From assembly GCA_030595255.1 (NCBI GenBank), contig JAUVDP010000006.1, positions 1-49,930 on the forward strand: a stretch of 49,930 bases of DNA. Reading direction: 5' to 3'. Under the pieces are notes generated by a model, which was not told the origin of the DNA, made no database searches, and saw only the letters and a program-made list of their open reading frames with translations. Shown in pieces: positions 39,500 to 47,604 of this stretch (positions are counted from its first letter, which is position 1; each line of letters starts with the position of its first letter). This DNA comes from Mycoplasmatota bacterium. Lineage in GTDB: Bacteria; Bacillota_I; Bacilli_A; Izemoplasmatales; Izemoplasmataceae. The translations under genes were made by a program, and so were the position numbers.

Positions 39500-40252
39500 T
39501 TAAAGCTTGTCTAAAACCTTTTGAGTTACTGCTTTTATCAATTCTTCGATTTGATAATCTGATAAGTTAGATATATCAATATCTGACGTAGAACTATCTT
39601 CAGTAGTACCATCAATTCTGTGTTTGATTTTAATTAATTCATCTAATTGCTGACGATTAAATTCACGAGCAGGTCCTATTTGCTTAACATATAGTAATAT
39701 TTTTCCATAATGTTCTGTAGATTCCATTCTAAACCAAGCTTGTTCTAAAGTTTCTCCCCATGTAAGTAATCCATGGTTTGCAAGTAATACAGCATTATGA
39801 TTATTAACATACTCTTTTATTGAATTTGGAACTTCTTCAGTTCCTGGTGTTGCGTATTTAGCAACTGGAACTACTCCTAGTAATACAACCGCTTCTGCTA
39901 GAATCGGTTTATCTAATGCGATTCCTGCTACAGCAAATGCTGTAGAAATCGGCGGATGAGCATGACATACTGCTCTTAGTTTTGGATTTTGATTATATAC
40001 TTCGATATGCATTTTTACTTCTGAAGAAGGTAAGTTTTTACCATAAACTTTCCCATCGATATCCATTTTGACAAGTTGTTCAGGTTTCATGTTTCCTTTA
40101 CTTACTCCTGTAGGAGTTACAATGATCATTTTATCTCCTAAACGTACAGATATATTACCATCATTTGCTGCAACGAAACTTTTGTCATACATTCTGTTTC
40201 CAATTTCACAAATCTGTTTTCTTATTTCATATTCGCTATCAACTTTGTTCAT
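39500..40252 (-). CDS. Class II aldolase (fuculose-phosphate-aldolase family), likely deoxy-/methylthio-ribulose-1-phosphate aldolase
   Basis: 250 residues. Zn2+-dependent aldolase motifs: AANDGNISVRLGD, VTPTGVSKGNM, the catalytic Glu in LPSSEVKMH, the metal ligands in AVCHAHPP and the later His in LLANHGLLTW. The family contains both aldolases and the dehydratase MtnB. The SSE...H context and the absence of mtnC/D/E nearby favour an aldolase that splits 5-(methylthio)ribulose 1-phosphate into DHAP and an aldehyde, as in the DHAP shunt described in other bacteria. Its tail (about 205-250, ST-rich then helical) extends beyond the usual domain. It lies 17 bases after mtnA. Confidence 0.8.
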   Translation of the reverse strand: MNKVDSEYEIRKQICEIGNRMYDKSFVAANDGNISVRLGDKMIIVTPTGVSKGNMKPEQLVKMDIDGKVYGKNLPSSEVKMHIEVYNQNPKLRAVCHAHPPISTAFAVAGIALDKPILAEAVVLLGVVPVAKYATPGTEEVPNSIKEYVNNHNAVLLANHGLLTWGETLEQAWFRMESTEHYGKILLYVKQIGPAREFNRQQLDELIKIKHRIDGTTEDSSTSDIDISNLSDYQIEELIKAVTQKVLDKL

Positions 40253-40269
40253 ACTTTTTCCCCCTTGGG

Positions 40270-41316
40270 CTATTCAAATATTTTTTTTATGCTTTCAGTA
40301 AAAGGTGGATATAAAACACCTTTTTCAGTTATTATAGCTGTAATATATTTGGCATCTGTAACATCAAACGCAGGGTTGTATGCTTTTACTGATTCTGGTG
40401 CTGTTCTTCTTCCAAAACCATTTCCAATTTCTTCAGGCTCTCTTAATTCAATTTCAATCTCATTTCCTGTAGGAGTATTAAGATCTATTGTTGAAGTAGG
40501 ACCCAAGACATACATTGGAATACCATACTCTTTTGCTAAAATAGCAACTCCAGAAGTACCTATCTTATTTGCAGTATCTCCGTTAGCAGCAACTCTATCG
40601 CAACCAACTAAAACCGCATCAATTTTTCCTTCTTTCATAACCATTGAAGCCATATTATCAGTAATTACAGTTACATCAATTCCAGCTTGATCTAATTCCC
40701 AAGTAGTTAATCTTGAACCTTGTAATAAAGGTCTTGTTTCATCAGCAAATACTTTAAAATCATATTTTTTTGAATGTCCTAAGTACATTGGAGCTAAAGC
40801 AGTTCCAAATCCACTAGTCGCAAGTCCACCTGCATTACAATGTGTTAATAATCCCATACCTGGTTGTAATAATGATAACCCATATTCTCCAATTTTTCTA
40901 CCCATTGCTTGATCTTCTACTAATATTTTTTGACTTTCTTCAAGCAATGCTTCTTTAATTTCTTTTATAGATTTATTTTGTTCAACTTGTAAACGATAAG
41001 TCATTCTATCTAATGCCCAAAATAAATTAACTGCAGTTGGTCTTGATGAAGCTAAATATTTTTTGTTTTTTAAGAAAAATGCTTCAAATTCATTAAAGTT
41101 ATCTGTTTCAAAATCTTTAACTGCAAGGTAAATACCAAATCCAGCAGCAACACCAATTGCTGGTGCTCCTCTAACTCTTAATTTTTTAATAGCTTCCCAA
41201 ATATCTTCTACTTTATCTAGTTCTAAGAATTTTTCTTCAACTGGTAATAAAGTTTGATCTAATAATACTAATTTATCATTTGCTTCATTTAAATGAGCAG
41301 GTACAATTGTCATCAT
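40270..41316 (-). CDS. mtnA: 5-methylthioribose-1-phosphate isomerase
   Basis: 348 residues. Converts MTR-1-P (or 5-deoxyribose 1-phosphate) to the ribulose form. The signature RGAPAIG is at 49-55; the catalytic pair is C160 in LTHCNAGGLATSG and D240 in VGCDRVAANGDTANKIGT, the same numbering as the Bacillus enzyme. ETRPLLQGSRLT is also present. Two Met codons open the frame; an AGGAGG that overlaps the mtnK stop codon (TAGGAGG) supports the first. It forms the middle step between mtnK and the aldolase. Confidence 0.95.
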   Translation of the reverse strand: MMTIVPAHLNEANDKLVLLDQTLLPVEEKFLELDKVEDIWEAIKKLRVRGAPAIGVAAGFGIYLAVKDFETDNFNEFEAFFLKNKKYLASSRPTAVNLFWALDRMTYRLQVEQNKSIKEIKEALLEESQKILVEDQAMGRKIGEYGLSLLQPGMGLLTHCNAGGLATSGFGTALAPMYLGHSKKYDFKVFADETRPLLQGSRLTTWELDQAGIDVTVITDNMASMVMKEGKIDAVLVGCDRVAANGDTANKIGTSGVAILAKEYGIPMYVLGPTSTIDLNTPTGNEIEIELREPEEIGNGFGRRTAPESVKAYNPAFDVTDAKYITAIITEKGVLYPPFTESIKKIFE

Positions 41317-41328
41317 TTTTGTTTCCTC

Positions 41329-42534
41329 CTAGAAGTATTTCTTAATTAAGTTGATATATTCTTCTCCACTAGTAAAAGCAGCTCTATTCTTAATTAAGTC
41401 TTTTGCCATTAAGATATTAGTCTTTTTAGCATCAATTCTTTTATCATTATTAGGAATTGCATCTAAGTCTTTAACATGTGCAAATCCTACTGTTCTTCTT
41501 ATCATTTCACATCCTGATACACCTGCAGTATTTATTAGAACATCTTCTAAATAATGTTCTTTAAATCCTTCAACTTTAGCCATATCATCAGTAACGACTT
41601 CATCCCAAGTTTTTAAGAACTTTTCATTGAAAAGGTCAATTACTTCTCCAGTTGTTTTAAGTAAATATTCTTTTTGTTTTTCTTTTACTTCTTTATCTTC
41701 TATCCATGCATCAGCGCTTATATAAGCCATTAATAAATTAGCTACTAATGCTCCAACATCATATGCCATTGGTCCGAAAAATGCAAATTCTGGATCAATA
41801 ACCATTGTAGATTCTTGATTAACAAAAATACTACCAGTATGTAAATCTCCATGAAGTAATGATTGCGCATTATTCATAAAATCAAATTTTAATTTTGCAA
41901 CTTCAAGTTTTAACTTTGTATCAGCATAAATATTTTTTTCTGTAAATTCTTTTAAGTCTTCTTCTACATTATTTCTATCGTAAATTCCGAAAGGCTCAGT
42001 ATATACTAAGTCTTCTGTGATTTCACATAACTCTGGATTTATAAAATCCTTAACATATTCTTTTTTCTCTAAGTGATTCATAACAACATCACTTGTTAGT
42101 AATAATGTTTTTACTAAGAAGTCAGTTATTTGATCAGCAAACTTAGGATATATATTATGTTCAAGTAATCCGTATCTCATAATAATGTAATCACTTAAGT
42201 CTTCCATTACCATTACATACATATCTAAGTCATACTTAATGATTTTAGGAACTAATCCACCCGTTAATTTATATTCTATTTCAAGTATTTTAGATTCAAT
42301 CTCTCCACGTTTAATATCAAGAGGCCAAGCTTCCCCAGCGACTCTTACGTAAGGAAGAGCTTGTTTAGCTATAACACTTGTATTGTTTTTAATATCTTTA
42401 ATTCTAAATACTAAGTTTAAGTTACCGTCACCAATTTCTTCAGTTTCAAGAACTGCGTCTTTTGCGAAGAAGTCTACTTTATTAGTAATATAATCAATTA
42501 CAGTTTTTTCATCTAACTCATAATATTTACTCAT
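41329..42534 (-). CDS. mtnK: 5-methylthioribose kinase
   Basis: 401 residues, a protein-kinase-like fold. Phosphorylates 5-methylthioribose (possibly 5-deoxyribose) at C1 using ATP. It has GDGNLNLVFRI at the glycine-loop position, the catalytic LLHGDLHTGSIFVN (Brenner-like, Asp and His), and the metal-binding VIDPEFAFFGPMAYDVG with DPE in place of DFG, as is typical of MTR kinases. It starts four bases after the permease stop and is part of the importer operon, so the substrate probably arrives from outside and is not only a by-product of SAM metabolism. Confidence 0.95.
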   Translation of the reverse strand: MSKYYELDEKTVIDYITNKVDFFAKDAVLETEEIGDGNLNLVFRIKDIKNNTSVIAKQALPYVRVAGEAWPLDIKRGEIESKILEIEYKLTGGLVPKIIKYDLDMYVMVMEDLSDYIIMRYGLLEHNIYPKFADQITDFLVKTLLLTSDVVMNHLEKKEYVKDFINPELCEITEDLVYTEPFGIYDRNNVEEDLKEFTEKNIYADTKLKLEVAKLKFDFMNNAQSLLHGDLHTGSIFVNQESTMVIDPEFAFFGPMAYDVGALVANLLMAYISADAWIEDKEVKEKQKEYLLKTTGEVIDLFNEKFLKTWDEVVTDDMAKVEGFKEHYLEDVLINTAGVSGCEMIRRTVGFAHVKDLDAIPNNDKRIDAKKTNILMAKDLIKNRAAFTSGEEYINLIKKYF

Positions 42535-42537
42535 ACA

Positions 42538-43569
42538 TTAACCTCTCTTCTTATAGTGAGTTAATCCTAGTGCAAGTACTAGAACTAAACCTTTAATAAT
42601 ATCTTGACTATAATATGGGAAGTCCATCATTATTAATCCATTTAATAGTACACCCATTAAAATAGAACCAACGATAGTACCAAATACATTTGGTTTACCA
42701 GCGCCAAGTACACTAAATCCAATATATGCAGCGGCAACACTATCCATTAAGTAAGGTCCACCCGCATTTACTTCTCCACTACCAAGTCTTGAGGCCAGTA
42801 CAACACCAGCAAGTGCAGCAAAGAAACCTGAAAGCATATATGCTAAAACTTTATATTTATTTACTGGTATTCCTGAAAGCATTGCTGCTTCTTTATTTCC
42901 ACCTGTCATATATAAATATCTACCGTATTTAGTTCTTGTTAAGAAAATATGAACTACTATTACAGCAAACATCATTATAAATACTGGGAAAGGAACCCCA
43001 AAGAGCTTGCCTTGTCCTAAGAATAAGAATGCATCATTCATTAATCCAGGAGCAATACCACCGTTATTAGGTAAAGGCATATAGTTATAAATTGAACTAC
43101 CACCAGTAAATGTTATTAATACTCCAGTAATAATAAACATCATGGATAACGTAGTTAACATATCCTTAATCTTTATTTTAACAATCAGAAATGCATTTAT
43201 TCCCCCGATAAGAACACCAGCAGCTAAAGGAACTATTATTGAAGGTACTGTTCCAAATTCCCAAACAACCATGAATTTAGCAGCGATTACTGCAGCAAAC
43301 CCAGCTACAGCACCTACAGATAAATCAAATCCATCAACTGTTAATGATATTGTTATTCCAATTGCCATTAAACTTACAATCGCAATTGATCTTAATATAT
43401 TCATTATATTCAAGATATTAAAGAAGAACTCTAATTTCATTGAAAAGAACACTATTGCAATTAATGTTACAAGTAATGTTCCATACTTGTATAAAAAGTC
43501 AAATATATCAAAGTTTTGTAAACCTTCTTTACTAAATCCATATTTAAGTTTATCTATTTTATTTTTCAT
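42538..43569 (-). CDS. Ribose-type ABC transporter permease (RbsC-like)
   Basis: 343 residues, about nine membrane segments, with the family motifs GITISLTVDGFDLSVGAVAGFAAVI and GGNKEAAMLSGIPV (the loop contacting the ATPase), and the C-terminal GTIVGSILMGVLLNGLIM. It transports a pentose or pentose-like sugar with the adjacent RbsA- and RbsB-type proteins; the neighbouring MTR kinase suggests methylthioribose or deoxyribose. Its ATG overlaps the end of the ATPase gene by 11 bases. Confidence 0.92.
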   Translation of the reverse strand: MKNKIDKLKYGFSKEGLQNFDIFDFLYKYGTLLVTLIAIVFFSMKLEFFFNILNIMNILRSIAIVSLMAIGITISLTVDGFDLSVGAVAGFAAVIAAKFMVVWEFGTVPSIIVPLAAGVLIGGINAFLIVKIKIKDMLTTLSMMFIITGVLITFTGGSSIYNYMPLPNNGGIAPGLMNDAFLFLGQGKLFGVPFPVFIMMFAVIVVHIFLTRTKYGRYLYMTGGNKEAAMLSGIPVNKYKVLAYMLSGFFAALAGVVLASRLGSGEVNAGGPYLMDSVAAAYIGFSVLGAGKPNVFGTIVGSILMGVLLNGLIMMDFPYYSQDIIKGLVLVLALGLTHYKKRG

Positions 43570-45067
43570 TTTCTACACCACCTGTTGAATAATATAACAA
43601 CTCTTCTTCTGTTGTATTCTTTGTTTCTAATTCTTTAGATATCATTCCATCATACATTACGTACGTTCTATCAGTTATACCAAGTATTTCACTAAATTCA
43701 CAAGATGCATAAATTATTGATTTACCTCGTTTAGCTAATTCACCAATTAATAAATAGATATCACTTTTAGATCCAACATCTACACCTTTTGTTGGTTCAT
43801 CAAATATAAAGATATCAGCATCAGATAAAATCCATTTACCAATAGATACTTTTTGTTGGTTACCTCCACTTAAGTTAGCTACTTTTTGCATTTCACTAGG
43901 AGTTTTAATTCCAACTATATCTATTAAATCTTTTGCTTTTTGTTTAATTTCTTTAGTATTCATAAATGATACTTTACAATATTTTTCAAGAGTTGTTAAT
44001 GTTAAATTAGTTTCAATATTTTCATTAACTAATATCCCATCTTTACGTCTCTCTTCAGGCACTAACGCCATTTTATTTTTAACTGCCTGTGCAGAGTTGC
44101 TTGGTGTTACATCTTTTCCGTTTAGTAAGATACGTCCACTGTGTAATTTGTCAGCTCCAAATAGTAATCTACATAATTCTGTTTTTCCAGCACCAACTAG
44201 TCCTGAAAGACCTACTATTTCACCTTTTCTAACATTAAAATTAACATCATGAACTAATTTACCATCACTAAAGTTTTCAACTTCAACTTGTACATCACCA
44301 ATTTCTACATCTAATTTCGGCAGAGTATTTTCTAATTTTCTACCTAACATTTTTTCAACTACATCACTCATTGTTAAGTCTTTTAAATCATATTCCCCAA
44401 CTAATTCACCATCTCTAAGAATAGTGATACGATCACAAATTGCAAATATCTCGTTTAATCTATGAGATATAAATGCAATACTAACTCCAGACTCTTTAAG
44501 TGTATTAATAATCTTAAATAATCTATTAGTTTCCTCAATACTTAATGGAGCCGTAGGCTCATCTAATACTAAGTATTTAGCTTTTTGAAATACTGCTCTT
44601 CCTATTAATACCATCTGCTTTTCAGATAGTGTTAATGAAGAAATTAACCTTGTTACATCAATATCTAAGCCTAGTTTTACTATAATCTCTTTTGCTTCTT
44701 TTCTTATTTTTTTCCAGTCCATAAATACATTCTTTTGATCATTAACTATATAATCAAGCATAATGTTTTCAGCAACTGATAAGTTTGATATAAGCGCTGT
44801 ATCAACTTCTTGATACACTACTACAATACCTTCTTTTTTTGCATCATGAGGATTACAAATCTCTAATTTCTTATCTCCAATAAAAATTTCACCAGTGAAT
44901 CCTTTATTAACTCCACCAAGAATTTTCATCAAAGTACTTTTTCCAGCTCCATTTGCTCCAATAAGTGCGTGAACTTCTCCATCATTTACTGAGAAATCAA
45001 CATTTTTAAGAGCTTTAACTCCTGGAAATTCCATCGAAATATTTTTCATTACTAACTTACTACTCAT
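43559..45067 (-). CDS. Ribose-type ABC transporter ATPase with two cassettes (RbsA-like)
   Basis: 502 residues in two nucleotide-binding domains. First: Walker A GANGAGKSTLM, a degenerate signature LTLSEKQMV and Walker B YLVLDEPTAPL. Second: GLVGAGKTEL, LSGGNQQKV and IFIFDEPTKGVDVGSK. This duplicated layout is typical of CUT2 sugar importers. It energises uptake through the RbsC-type permease. It is separated from the binding-protein gene by a hairpin that probably lowers its expression relative to that protein. Confidence 0.94.
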   Translation of the reverse strand: MSSKLVMKNISMEFPGVKALKNVDFSVNDGEVHALIGANGAGKSTLMKILGGVNKGFTGEIFIGDKKLEICNPHDAKKEGIVVVYQEVDTALISNLSVAENIMLDYIVNDQKNVFMDWKKIRKEAKEIIVKLGLDIDVTRLISSLTLSEKQMVLIGRAVFQKAKYLVLDEPTAPLSIEETNRLFKIINTLKESGVSIAFISHRLNEIFAICDRITILRDGELVGEYDLKDLTMSDVVEKMLGRKLENTLPKLDVEIGDVQVEVENFSDGKLVHDVNFNVRKGEIVGLSGLVGAGKTELCRLLFGADKLHSGRILLNGKDVTPSNSAQAVKNKMALVPEERRKDGILVNENIETNLTLTTLEKYCKVSFMNTKEIKQKAKDLIDIVGIKTPSEMQKVANLSGGNQQKVSIGKWILSDADIFIFDEPTKGVDVGSKSDIYLLIGELAKRGKSIIYASCEFSEILGITDRTYVMYDGMISKELETKNTTEEELLYYSTGGVENEK

Positions 45068-45100
45068 AATTGTTTCACCACCTATTGATCTTTTATAAAA

Positions 45101-45135
45101 ATAATAGCAAGAACTAATAGTGTCCTTGCTATTAT
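45101..45135 (-). terminator. Attenuating hairpin between binding protein and ATPase genes
   Basis: 11-bp stem ATAATAGCAAG/CTTGCTATTAT with a 13-base loop, followed by TTTTATAAAAG on the minus strand. It probably acts as a partial terminator or 3' stabiliser for the binding-protein message, as in other ABC operons. Confidence 0.65.
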
Positions 45136-45148
45136 GTTTTTTATAATA

Positions 45149-46255
45149 TTATTGATTTAAAGATTCTTCTATTGCTAACATCCATTCAGTAAGGAATTCA
45201 GTAGTACTTCCCCAACCATCGTAATAATCAGCTAAATCAGCCATTGATACTTGTTTTTCTTCTAATAAAGGAAGATCATCAACAAATACTAATACTGGTT
45301 GTAATGAGTAATATCTAGGAATATCTTCACCAGCAAGTGCTAATAAAGCAAGTCTAATTTGAACTTGTCCAACTACTGTAGGATCTACTGCAGCACTAGC
45401 TCTCCAGATGTCTGGTCTTGCTTGCATCATTGCTAAATCTTGATCTGATATATCAATAGAGTACATAGGAATAGCTCTTTCAGATGCAACAATTGCATTA
45501 TAGAATCCTTTTGCATATTCATCCCATACTGCGAATACTGCATCAACGCTACTTTGAGCGATTAAAGCTGCTTCCATTGCAGTTTGAGCTTTACCCATAG
45601 CTCCATCAGTACCTTGATCGATAGTAGCTACAACATTCATACCAGGATATGTAGGTACAATTGCACCTTCCCAGATTCTATGACGTTTGTCAGTAGGAGT
45701 TATACCTGCAAGTCTATTATAAATAATATCTCCAGATCCGTCAACTTCTTCAACCATTTTTGAGAATGCCATAAGTCCCATCATTAAATCATTTTGGTCT
45801 AAACTTACTAATTTACCATTAGCGATTGATTCATCGATATCAAAATCAACGTCAAATGCTATTACAGGAATACCAGCTTCTAAAGCTTCAATAACTGCAG
45901 CTTCTAAAGCATCAGATTTACCATGTGAAATTAATATAGCGTCTACTCCACTAGCAACTGCTGTAGAGATACCTTCTGACATTTTTTGTAAATCGTGGTT
46001 TGCATCTACTACAGATAATTCAATACCATATCTGTCAGCTTCTGCTCTAACACCATTAATATGAGTAACCATGTGAGTACCAGTTCCCCATTGTTTAATA
46101 AGAGCGATCTTAATTGTTTTACCTTGTAATGCTTCAGGAATACCTTCAACTACTACAGGATCATCATCAGCGATAACCTCTGCATCATCATTAGTACAAC
46201 CAGCTAAAGTAAGCATTAGTACTAAAGATGTCAATAATACAAATAATTTTTTCAT
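45149..46255 (-). CDS. Ribose-type ABC transporter substrate-binding lipoprotein (RbsB-like)
   Basis: 368 residues from the ATG at 46255, chosen because GGAGGAAATT precedes it. A lipoprotein signal peptide ends in LAGC (Cys about 20). The mature part has the periplasmic-binding-protein type I fold: GKTIKIALIKQWGTGTHMVTHINGVRAEADRYGIEL, VDAILISHGKSDALEAAVIEALEAGIPVIAFD and VDAVFAVWDEYAKGFYNAI. It captures the sugar for the CUT2 importer. First gene of the operon after its promoter; the ligand is inferred from mtnK-mtnA, not seen in the sequence. Confidence 0.92.
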   Translation of the reverse strand: MKKLFVLLTSLVLMLTLAGCTNDDAEVIADDDPVVVEGIPEALQGKTIKIALIKQWGTGTHMVTHINGVRAEADRYGIELSVVDANHDLQKMSEGISTAVASGVDAILISHGKSDALEAAVIEALEAGIPVIAFDVDFDIDESIANGKLVSLDQNDLMMGLMAFSKMVEEVDGSGDIIYNRLAGITPTDKRHRIWEGAIVPTYPGMNVVATIDQGTDGAMGKAQTAMEAALIAQSSVDAVFAVWDEYAKGFYNAIVASERAIPMYSIDISDQDLAMMQARPDIWRASAAVDPTVVGQVQIRLALLALAGEDIPRYYSLQPVLVFVDDLPLLEEKQVSMADLADYYDGWGSTTEFLTEWMLAIEESLNQ

Positions 46256-46288
46256 AATTTCCTCCATATTGTTTTTTGTTCACATTAA

Positions 46289-46302
46289 TGTAAACGTTTT
46301 AT
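46289..46302 (+). promoter_or_regulatory. cre-like site downstream of the mtn operon promoter
   Basis: TGTAAACGTTTTAT, 12 of 14 matches to TGWAANCGNTNWCA, about +10 to +20 relative to the predicted start. It also forms one arm of an inverted repeat GTAAAC-N15-GTTTAC (46290-46295 and 46311-46316) whose other arm covers the -10, possibly the DeoR operator. Confidence 0.5.
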
Positions 46303-46309
46303 AATTCTA

Positions 46310-46338
46310 AGTTTACAAAAAAAATCATTATTTGTCAA
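46310..46338 (-). promoter_or_regulatory. Promoter of the uptake-mtn operon
   Basis: Minus-strand TTGACA (46333-46338), 17 bases, TAAACT (46310-46315), about 55 bases before the binding-protein ATG. The -35 is perfect; the -10 is weak, as expected for a regulated promoter. Confidence 0.65.
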
Positions 46339-46414
46339 TAAATTTCATCTTTTTTTTAAATAAATCATTTTTATTCACGTTTTCACCTCTTTTTTACCAT
46401 TATTTAATAAAAAA

Positions 46415-46430
46415 AGAGGCAAAAGCCCCT
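46415..46430 (-). terminator. Terminator of the DeoR gene
   Basis: Minus-strand AGGGGC-TTTT-GCCTCT (one G-T pair) followed by seven T, directly after the stop codon. Confidence 0.8.
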
Positions 46431-47177
46431 TTATTCAACAATTATAAATCTTTTATCTTCTTGGTATACTTTAACAGCGTTTATAGTAGTGATAACTTTA
46501 TAGTCTATATCCGGGCTATTAGCAAAGTTAAATCTTGAAGTTTTACCTAATTTAGTAGTATCTAATATTATATATACTTTTTTACAATTTTGAATGGCTA
46601 CTTTATTTATCTCAGCTACACTAATATCCGATGTTGAAGGACCTTGATTAGTAGTATAACCAGAAGCTCCTATAAAACAAACATCAAAACTCATATCTTT
46701 TATTTGATGTAATGTTGATGGTCCGAATATAACAGCAATACTGTTTTTAACTTCTCCACCTAACATTATAGTATTTATATTATATCTACGTAACTCGTCT
46801 ATGTGATAAGCCCCGTTAGTCACAACAGTAACATCTTTTCCTTCTAAGTGTTTTATAATCCAGTGTTCAGTTGTACCTGGACCTATAAAGATAAACTCCC
46901 CGTCTTTTACAAGTGTCGCAGCATATCCACCGATAAGTTCTTTTTCATCTTTATTTAAATCTACTTTTTCACTTAAAGATCTCTCCGCAACGTTTTTTCT
47001 AATCCTCGCAGCTCCACCTTTTAGAATATCAATTTTACTTTCTTCTTCTAAAGCTCTAAGATCCCTTCTCACAGTAGCTAAAGATACTCCTACATGTTCA
47101 ACTATTTCTTCTAAATAAATTATATCCTTATCATGTAGTAATTCCAGTATGCTTTTTCTTCTTATATAAGGAATCAT
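46431..47177 (-). CDS. DeoR/GlpR-family transcription regulator
   Basis: 248 residues. The N-terminal DeoR HTH (RRKSILELLHDKDIIYLEEIVEHVGVSLATVRRDLRALEEE) is followed by a sugar-phosphate-binding domain of the ISOCOT fold (GEFIFIGPGTTEHWIIKHLEGK, VVTNG, MLGGEV, CFIGASGY, LDTTKLGK). The inducer is usually a phosphorylated sugar; here an MTR- or deoxyribose phosphate would fit. It lies directly upstream of, and in the same direction as, the uptake-mtn operon and ends at a terminator 77 bases before that promoter. It is probably the operon's repressor. Confidence 0.92.
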   Translation of the reverse strand: MIPYIRRKSILELLHDKDIIYLEEIVEHVGVSLATVRRDLRALEEESKIDILKGGAARIRKNVAERSLSEKVDLNKDEKELIGGYAATLVKDGEFIFIGPGTTEHWIIKHLEGKDVTVVTNGAYHIDELRRYNINTIMLGGEVKNSIAVIFGPSTLHQIKDMSFDVCFIGASGYTTNQGPSTSDISVAEINKVAIQNCKKVYIILDTTKLGKTSRFNFANSPDIDYKVITTINAVKVYQEDKRFIIVE

Positions 47178-47206
47178 ATTATCACCCTTTCAACAAAACT
47201 AACCTT

Positions 47207-47235
47207 ATTATACTCTACAAATCAAAAAATGTCAA
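47207..47235 (-). promoter_or_regulatory. Consensus promoter of the DeoR gene
   Basis: Minus-strand TTGACA (47230-47235), 17 bases, TATAAT (47207-47212). The -35 is part of a tandem TGACATTTTT repeat (a second copy about 11 bases upstream) that could be an operator. Confidence 0.85.
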
Positions 47236-47530
47236 AAAATGTCATTTCTCCTGTGAATGTAGATATTTTTAATAAGATTATATCCTATTTAGCTCTAATA
47301 TAAGATAAAAAAATAGTGTTATCTAAATTAATCAAAAAAGTTCACCTATCATATGCGAGTTAATATATCATTATAGACCAATAAATATAGAATACTCATT
47401 TAATCTTTTTAACAACAATCTTAATTACCATTTACTACTACTATTTACATTATACATATATTTATATATCATCATTTTAAGTAAGTTATGGAGTGGATAA
47501 ATTATATTTCCTATAATTTATTAATTATTA

Positions 47531-47570
47531 TGCTATAATGTGTAAAGGGCCAAAAAGTTTAGCCTTTTTT
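47531..47570 (+). promoter_or_regulatory. Extended -10 promoter and leader hairpin of the OFA carrier
   Basis: TGCTATAAT (47531-47539) with no clear -35. About five bases later, AAAGGGC can pair with GCCTTT (47561-47567), and a T-run follows: a terminator-like structure at the very 5' end of the message, before the start codon at 47605. Confidence 0.5.
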
Positions 47571-47604
47571 ATATATACTATATTTTAATTACTAGGAGAG
47601 AAAT

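Larger units (their letters stand above)
47178..47604. other. Intergenic region between the DeoR regulator and the OFA carrier
   Basis: 427 bases, very AT-rich, without an open frame of note. It contains the DeoR promoter at the left and the carrier promoter with a leader hairpin at the right. The middle (about 47240-47520) shows no recognisable gene or RNA motif. Confidence 0.6.

Noticed and set aside
39500-40252. Calling this gene mtnB (methylthioribulose-1-phosphate dehydratase)
   Set aside because: MtnB belongs to the same fold, but this protein is longer, has fuculose-aldolase-like SSE..H motifs, and mtnC/D/E partners are not present nearby; aldolase fits better. Not excluded without phylogeny.
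40265-40690. Plus-strand open frame of 141 codons opposite mtnA
   Set aside because: Antisense shadow of a clearly conserved gene, with no ribosome site; same for similar frames at 43142-43588 and 49354-49743.
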